Shown: in pieces, positions 6,517 through 9,581 of the stretch
Position numbering within the stretch: the stretch's first letter is position 1
Layout: each line of letters begins with the position of its first letter
Origin: CAZADH01 sp964483805
Lineage (GTDB): Bacteria > Muiribacteriota > Ozemobacteria > Ozemobacterales > Ozemobacteraceae
Assembly (NCBI GenBank): GCA_964483805.1
Contig: CAZADH010000240.1
Span: 1-9,581 of the forward strand
DNA: 9,581 nt
Direction: 5' to 3'
Position numbers and translations under genes: made by a program
The notes under the pieces: model-generated
Database searches by the model: none
The model's input: only the letters and a program-made list of their open reading frames with translations
What the model was told of the DNA's origin: nothing

Positions 6517-9500
6517 ATGAAACGCTTGGTGCGCCTGAGCTTCGTCGCTGTCGTTCTCTGCCTCTTGTCCTCTCTCGTGGCCTGTCGTCTCGGCAGCGAT
6601 TTTGACGGGAGCACCCCGGCGGGAACGCCGGCGCCAGTCAGCCAGGGGTTCACCCTGCAGGAAATGCAGCAGATGGTTCAGGTCGCCCGCTCGCAGCAGG
6701 CGGCGCTGCCTCTGCCGGTGCAGGTGCCGGCCGCGACTTTCTACCGCTTCGATTTCCGCAACGAGCGCGGCGGCAACCGGTTGTCGACGATCGTCAACTA
6801 TGCCGAAGCCACAGCGAGCCCTGCCTACGGGCTCGAAACCACGGCGCGGGCGCTGCTGTTCGATGCCAAGCGTACGGCGCTCGGCTACGACTTCGACTAC
6901 TTCGCTTTTGCGCCCACGATCGCCACCGCGGCGATCGACCGCGTGGTGGCTGCGATGTCGAGCCAGTTTGCCGACGTCGAGTTCCTGTTGCGGTCGCCGG
7001 TGCACATTGGTTCGGTGCCGGCGGTGATCGCCGTGGTCGAGGCCGAGGCGGCGGCGTTGGCGAATCCGGCGTCGGGGACGTTCATGCCATCGGCCCTCGC
7101 GTCGGGGCCGATCGACATCGATCTGGTGCCTCGGTTCTCAGCGCTCGATAGCACCACGTTGATGAAGTTGATCTTCAACGATGAGGTGCGGGCGCTCTAT
7201 TCGAATCTGATGCTCAATGGTCTGGCCAGTTCGTCACTGTTGGCCGCGAACGTGCCGGTGTCGGGGCCGTCGGCGGCCCGCCGGTCGCGGCGCGCAGCGC
7301 CGTACAGCTACAACGGCCCCGCCTTGTCGTCGGGGGTCTACCCGCGGGGGCCGAGCGAGGCTCGGGCGACATACCGGACGGTGCCATCGTATGAGAGCGT
7401 GGGTCTGGCCACGGGCCCGATCTCCTATCGGTTCGTCAGCGATGGCAACGGCCGGGCCATCGAAGTGACCTGGGCCGGCGAGGCGTTTCGCCCCATCGGC
7501 TGGGACGTGTCGATCAAATACAAGACCATCGAACTCGAAAAAGACTCGAGTGATTGTTGCGGAAACCGTCAGACTTGCAAGGCCGTGCGTGAGTTGAGCG
7601 CATCGGGCACGATCGCCACGGGGTTGCCCCATCTCGACCCGATTACCCAGGTCGAGGTGACCGTCGACGTCCCGGGACGGCGCGTTGGCACGCTGACGCT
7701 GTCGCAAGGCCAGACCGGGCGCATCGCATACGATGTATTGCCTGGCGAGCCGGCCGAACTGCGCATTGTCTTTCCGGTGCCGGCCGGGCAGACAGCACTG
7801 CCGACCTGGTATGCCATGGGGCAATCGACGATCGATCAGTTGCTGGCGAAGCATCGTGTTGAGTTGCCGGTATTGGAAGGCGAGCGGTCGTTTCAGTACG
7901 ATTTTGCCCAGCACTTCTCCGGGCCGCCGGTGCGCACGGTCGTTAACGCGTGGGCGACCGGGCCGGCCGGCCTGTGCCTGTATACGGCGAACGTTCTTGC
8001 CACCGGCGCCGCGTGGATCAGCAGCTTCACGCCGACGGCGATCTCCGCGCTGGGGCCCCATGCCGAGATTCTGCTAACCGTTGGCGGTACCGGCTTCACC
8101 GCGGGCAGCCAGGTTCGCCTGGTGCGCAACGGAGAAACACCCGTGCCGGCGCAGGTGTCCTACAACAGCAATACATCAGTGCGTTGCGTGTTTGATTTGA
8201 CCAACGCGGCCGAGGGCTTGTGGACCATCGAAGCCGTGACGGCAGCAGGCGAGACGATCCGGTCCAGCAGTCTGGTTCGCGTATTGCCGCGGTTGGCGGT
8301 GCAGGCGGTGTCGCCGCGCCAGGCGTGGCGGCAGATCGGCGAAGGCGCGGTGGGTCACAGTTCTGGTACGATGCTGCGGTGGCTGACAGTTACCGGGCAC
8401 GGTGTTGCCAGCGGATTGGCCTCGGCACGCCTCAGCCAGCCCGGGGTGACGCCGGTGGCGGCTACGGCGGTGGGTGCTCCCGCCAACAACGCGGTGACGC
8501 TTGGTTTCAGCGCGCCGGCATTGACGGTGGGCACCTGGACCCTCGACATCACCGATCTTCAAGGGCAAGGGGCGACAATGACCGATGCCCTAGCCGTGGT
8601 GCCGAATACGACAACTCCCTTGATGACGGTGGGTGTCGTTGAGCGGGACATCAACCCGGGGATGTGGGTGGTGCGGCCGCCTGCGACCAACATTCAGTNN
8701 NNNNNNNNCTCGTTCGTCTCTATGCGTCTGACCCGCCCGGGGTTTCCGGCTCGCCGATGCACGGTTTCGTTCTTCCAGGATTACCTCAGCAATCACAACA
8801 GCCAGCTCACGCAATACTTGTTGATCTACCCTGATCCTGCGGCCGAGTCCGGGGTCTGGACAGTCGAAATGCTTGATTGGTACGATCGGCCGGCCACGGG
8901 GGCGACGACATTGACCATCCCCGACCGATTGTCGGTGCAGACCGCACAACCGGCGCGGGGCAGCAACACAGGGCGCATCGTCGGTGTGCAGATCACGGGC
9001 ACCCTGTTCGCGAGCGGGGCAACCGTACAACTGACCCGGTCGGGGGCGACACCGGTCGCGGCGACGAACGTCAACGTTCTGAATAGCACCTCGCTGACGT
9101 GCGATTTCGACCTGACCGGTCTGGCGTGGGGCACCTGGAACATCGTGGTGGCCAACCCCGGCGGCCCGACGGTGACTGCGGCAAATCTCTTCACGGTGAT
9201 CATGCCCGCGCCGACGGTGACGGCCGTGGCGCCGGCGCAAGCGCTCAACTCGGGCGGCGCGCGCAGCCTGACCATCACCGGCACCGGTTTCGCAACCGGG
9301 GCCACGGTGCGGCTTACCCGCACCGGCCAGCCGCAGATTTCAGCAAGCGGCATAACGGTGAACGGTCCGACGTCGTTGGCGTGCGCGTTCGATCTGACGG
9401 GGGCGGCGACCGGAACCTGGAACGTCGAGGTGACCAACGTCGATGGACAGACGGCCACGGGCACGGGATTCCTGACCGTGAACGCGCCGGCGCCGACACT

Positions 9501-9581
9501 GACGGCGGTGATGCCAGCGACGGGGCTGAACCAGCAACCCCTGAGCGGCGTGCAACTCACCGGGCAATACTTTGTAAGCGG
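6517..9581 (+). CDS. Large lipoprotein with tandem IPT/TIG domains, C-terminus beyond the right edge
   Basis: At least 1021 codons are open to the right edge. The start at 6517 has GGAG (6506-6509) 7 nt upstream. Residues 1-22 are a lipoprotein signal peptide with lipobox L-V-A-C and lipidated Cys23. Residues about 24-500 are not recognised: a short disordered stretch, a mixed alpha/beta part (about 70-240), an Arg/Ser/Tyr-rich linker (about 250-290) and a part with a Cys cluster (C347, C348, C354). From about residue 500 an array of IPT/TIG immunoglobulin-like domains begins, with the repeated signature C-x-F-D-L-T and then G-x-W-x-hydrophobic. Such domains usually form rod-like stalks on surface proteins. 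Ten Ns at 8699-8708 interrupt the third domain, but the frame before and after is the same. The role is likely at the cell surface (adhesion or structure); no enzymatic motif was seen. Confidence 0.88.
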   Translation, partial: MKRLVRLSFVAVVLCLLSSLVACRLGSDFDGSTPAGTPAPVSQGFTLQEMQQMVQVARSQQAALPLPVQVPAATFYRFDFRNERGGNRLSTIVNYAEATASPAYGLETTARALLFDAKRTALGYDFDYFAFAPTIATAAIDRVVAAMSSQFADVEFLLRSPVHIGSVPAVIAVVEAEAAALANPASGTFMPSALASGPIDIDLVPRFSALDSTTLMKLIFNDEVRALYSNLMLNGLASSSLLAANVPVSGPSAARRSRRAAPYSYNGPALSSGVYPRGPSEARATYRTVPSYESVGLATGPISYRFVSDGNGRAIEVTWAGEAFRPIGWDVSIKYKTIELEKDSSDCCGNRQTCKAVRELSASGTIATGLPHLDPITQVEVTVDVPGRRVGTLTLSQGQTGRIAYDVLPGEPAELRIVFPVPAGQTALPTWYAMGQSTIDQLLAKHRVELPVLEGERSFQYDFAQHFSGPPVRTVVNAWATGPAGLCLYTANVLATGAAWISSFTPTAISALGPHAEILLTVGGTGFTAGSQVRLVRNGETPVPAQVSYNSNTSVRCVFDLTNAAEGLWTIEAVTAAGETIRSSSLVRVLPRLAVQAVSPRQAWRQIGEGAVGHSSGTMLRWLTVTGHGVASGLASARLSQPGVTPVAATAVGAPANNAVTLGFSAPALTVGTWTLDITDLQGQGATMTDALAVVPNTTTPLMTVGVVERDINPGMWVVRPPATNIQXXXXSFVSMRLTRPGFPARRCTVSFFQDYLSNHNSQLTQYLLIYPDPAAESGVWTVEMLDWYDRPATGATTLTIPDRLSVQTAQPARGSNTGRIVGVQITGTLFASGATVQLTRSGATPVAATNVNVLNSTSLTCDFDLTGLAWGTWNIVVANPGGPTVTAANLFTVIMPAPTVTAVAPAQALNSGGARSLTITGTGFATGATVRLTRTGQPQISASGITVNGPTSLACAFDLTGAATGTWNVEVTNVDGQTATGTGFLTVNAPAPTLTAVMPATGLNQQPLSGVQLTGQYFVS
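8020..9581 (+). repeat. Tandem IPT/TIG domain array in the large lipoprotein
   Basis: Approximate units: A 8020-8289, B 8290-8607, C 8608-8931 (contains the assembly gap, divergent), D 8932-9204, E 9205-9486, F from 9487 to the edge. Units A, D and E share S-x-x-C-x-F-D-L-T-x-x-x-x-G-x-W followed by a strand and a turn with Gly; E has the clearest TGTGFATGATVRLTR core. Unit B has Gly where the Cys would be, and unit C is the least conserved. D and E are closest to each other, which suggests recent duplication. The array continues past the right edge. Confidence 0.75.
8699..8708. other. Assembly gap of 10 N
   Basis: Ten unknown bases lie in the coding sequence of the large lipoprotein. With a length of exactly 10, the frame left of the gap continues without a stop on the right, but 10 may be a placeholder, so the true length of domain C is uncertain. 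Confidence 0.95.

Noticed and set aside
6055..7005. Minus-strand open frame of 316 codons opposite the phosphatase and lipoprotein genes
   Set aside because: It overlaps two real genes antisense, has shadow-like composition and no ribosome site.
7234..8061. Minus-strand open frame of 275 codons
   Set aside because: It is antisense to the continuous lipoprotein reading frame and has Arg-rich shadow composition.

Overview
The window is GC-rich DNA from a Gram-negative-type bacterium. Two or more lipoproteins with clear lipoboxes, a secreted Deg-type serine protease and a sigma54-dependent activator all point that way. A run of exactly 10 N inside a gene marks it as a scaffold of a draft genome, probably from a metagenome. 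I cannot name the phylum from the sequence. Most genes have strong Shine-Dalgarno sites (AGGAGG, GGAGG), but two may be transcribed without a leader.

Left part (1-2508, minus strand): three genes read leftwards. They are a 138-residue Cys/His-rich protein (likely zinc-binding), a secreted trypsin-like protease fused to a CsgG/LpoB-like domain, and the start of a small lipoprotein that runs off the left edge. Divergent from them (2769-4301, plus strand) is an RtcR-like transcription activator with an N-terminal CARF domain, a sigma54 AAA+ domain with an intact GAFTGA loop, and a C-terminal Fis-type helix-turn-helix. The 260-bp divergent region holds a near-perfect -24/-12 promoter (TGGTACG-N4-TTGCA, minus strand, 2631-2646) that points at the zinc protein/protease genes. 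About 90 bp upstream of its expected start lies an 18-bp inverted repeat, where an enhancer-binding protein would be expected to bind. The activator has its own sigma70-like promoter, placed so that transcription would start at or next to its ATG. This has the architecture of rtcR-rtcBA, but the target genes are not RNA-repair genes. I consider it the most interesting system in the window: a ligand-sensing CARF activator that appears to switch on a cell-envelope protease operon.

Middle (4302-4812): about 510 bp without a convincing gene but with an unusual density of perfect inverted repeats, including a 9-bp stem with a 4-nt loop enclosed by a further 7-bp stem. It is a candidate structured RNA or palindromic repeat cluster. 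After it comes a minus-strand single-pass membrane protein (4813-5487) whose N-terminus resembles Nif11/NHLP-type leader domains. Divergent from that is a phosphoglycolate-phosphatase-like HAD hydrolase (5653-6309).

Right part (6517-end, plus strand): a very large lipoprotein, at least 1021 codons and open at the right edge. It has an unrecognised N-terminal half followed by a tandem array of IPT/TIG immunoglobulin-like domains. The 10-N assembly gap lies in the third domain; the reading frame continues across it.
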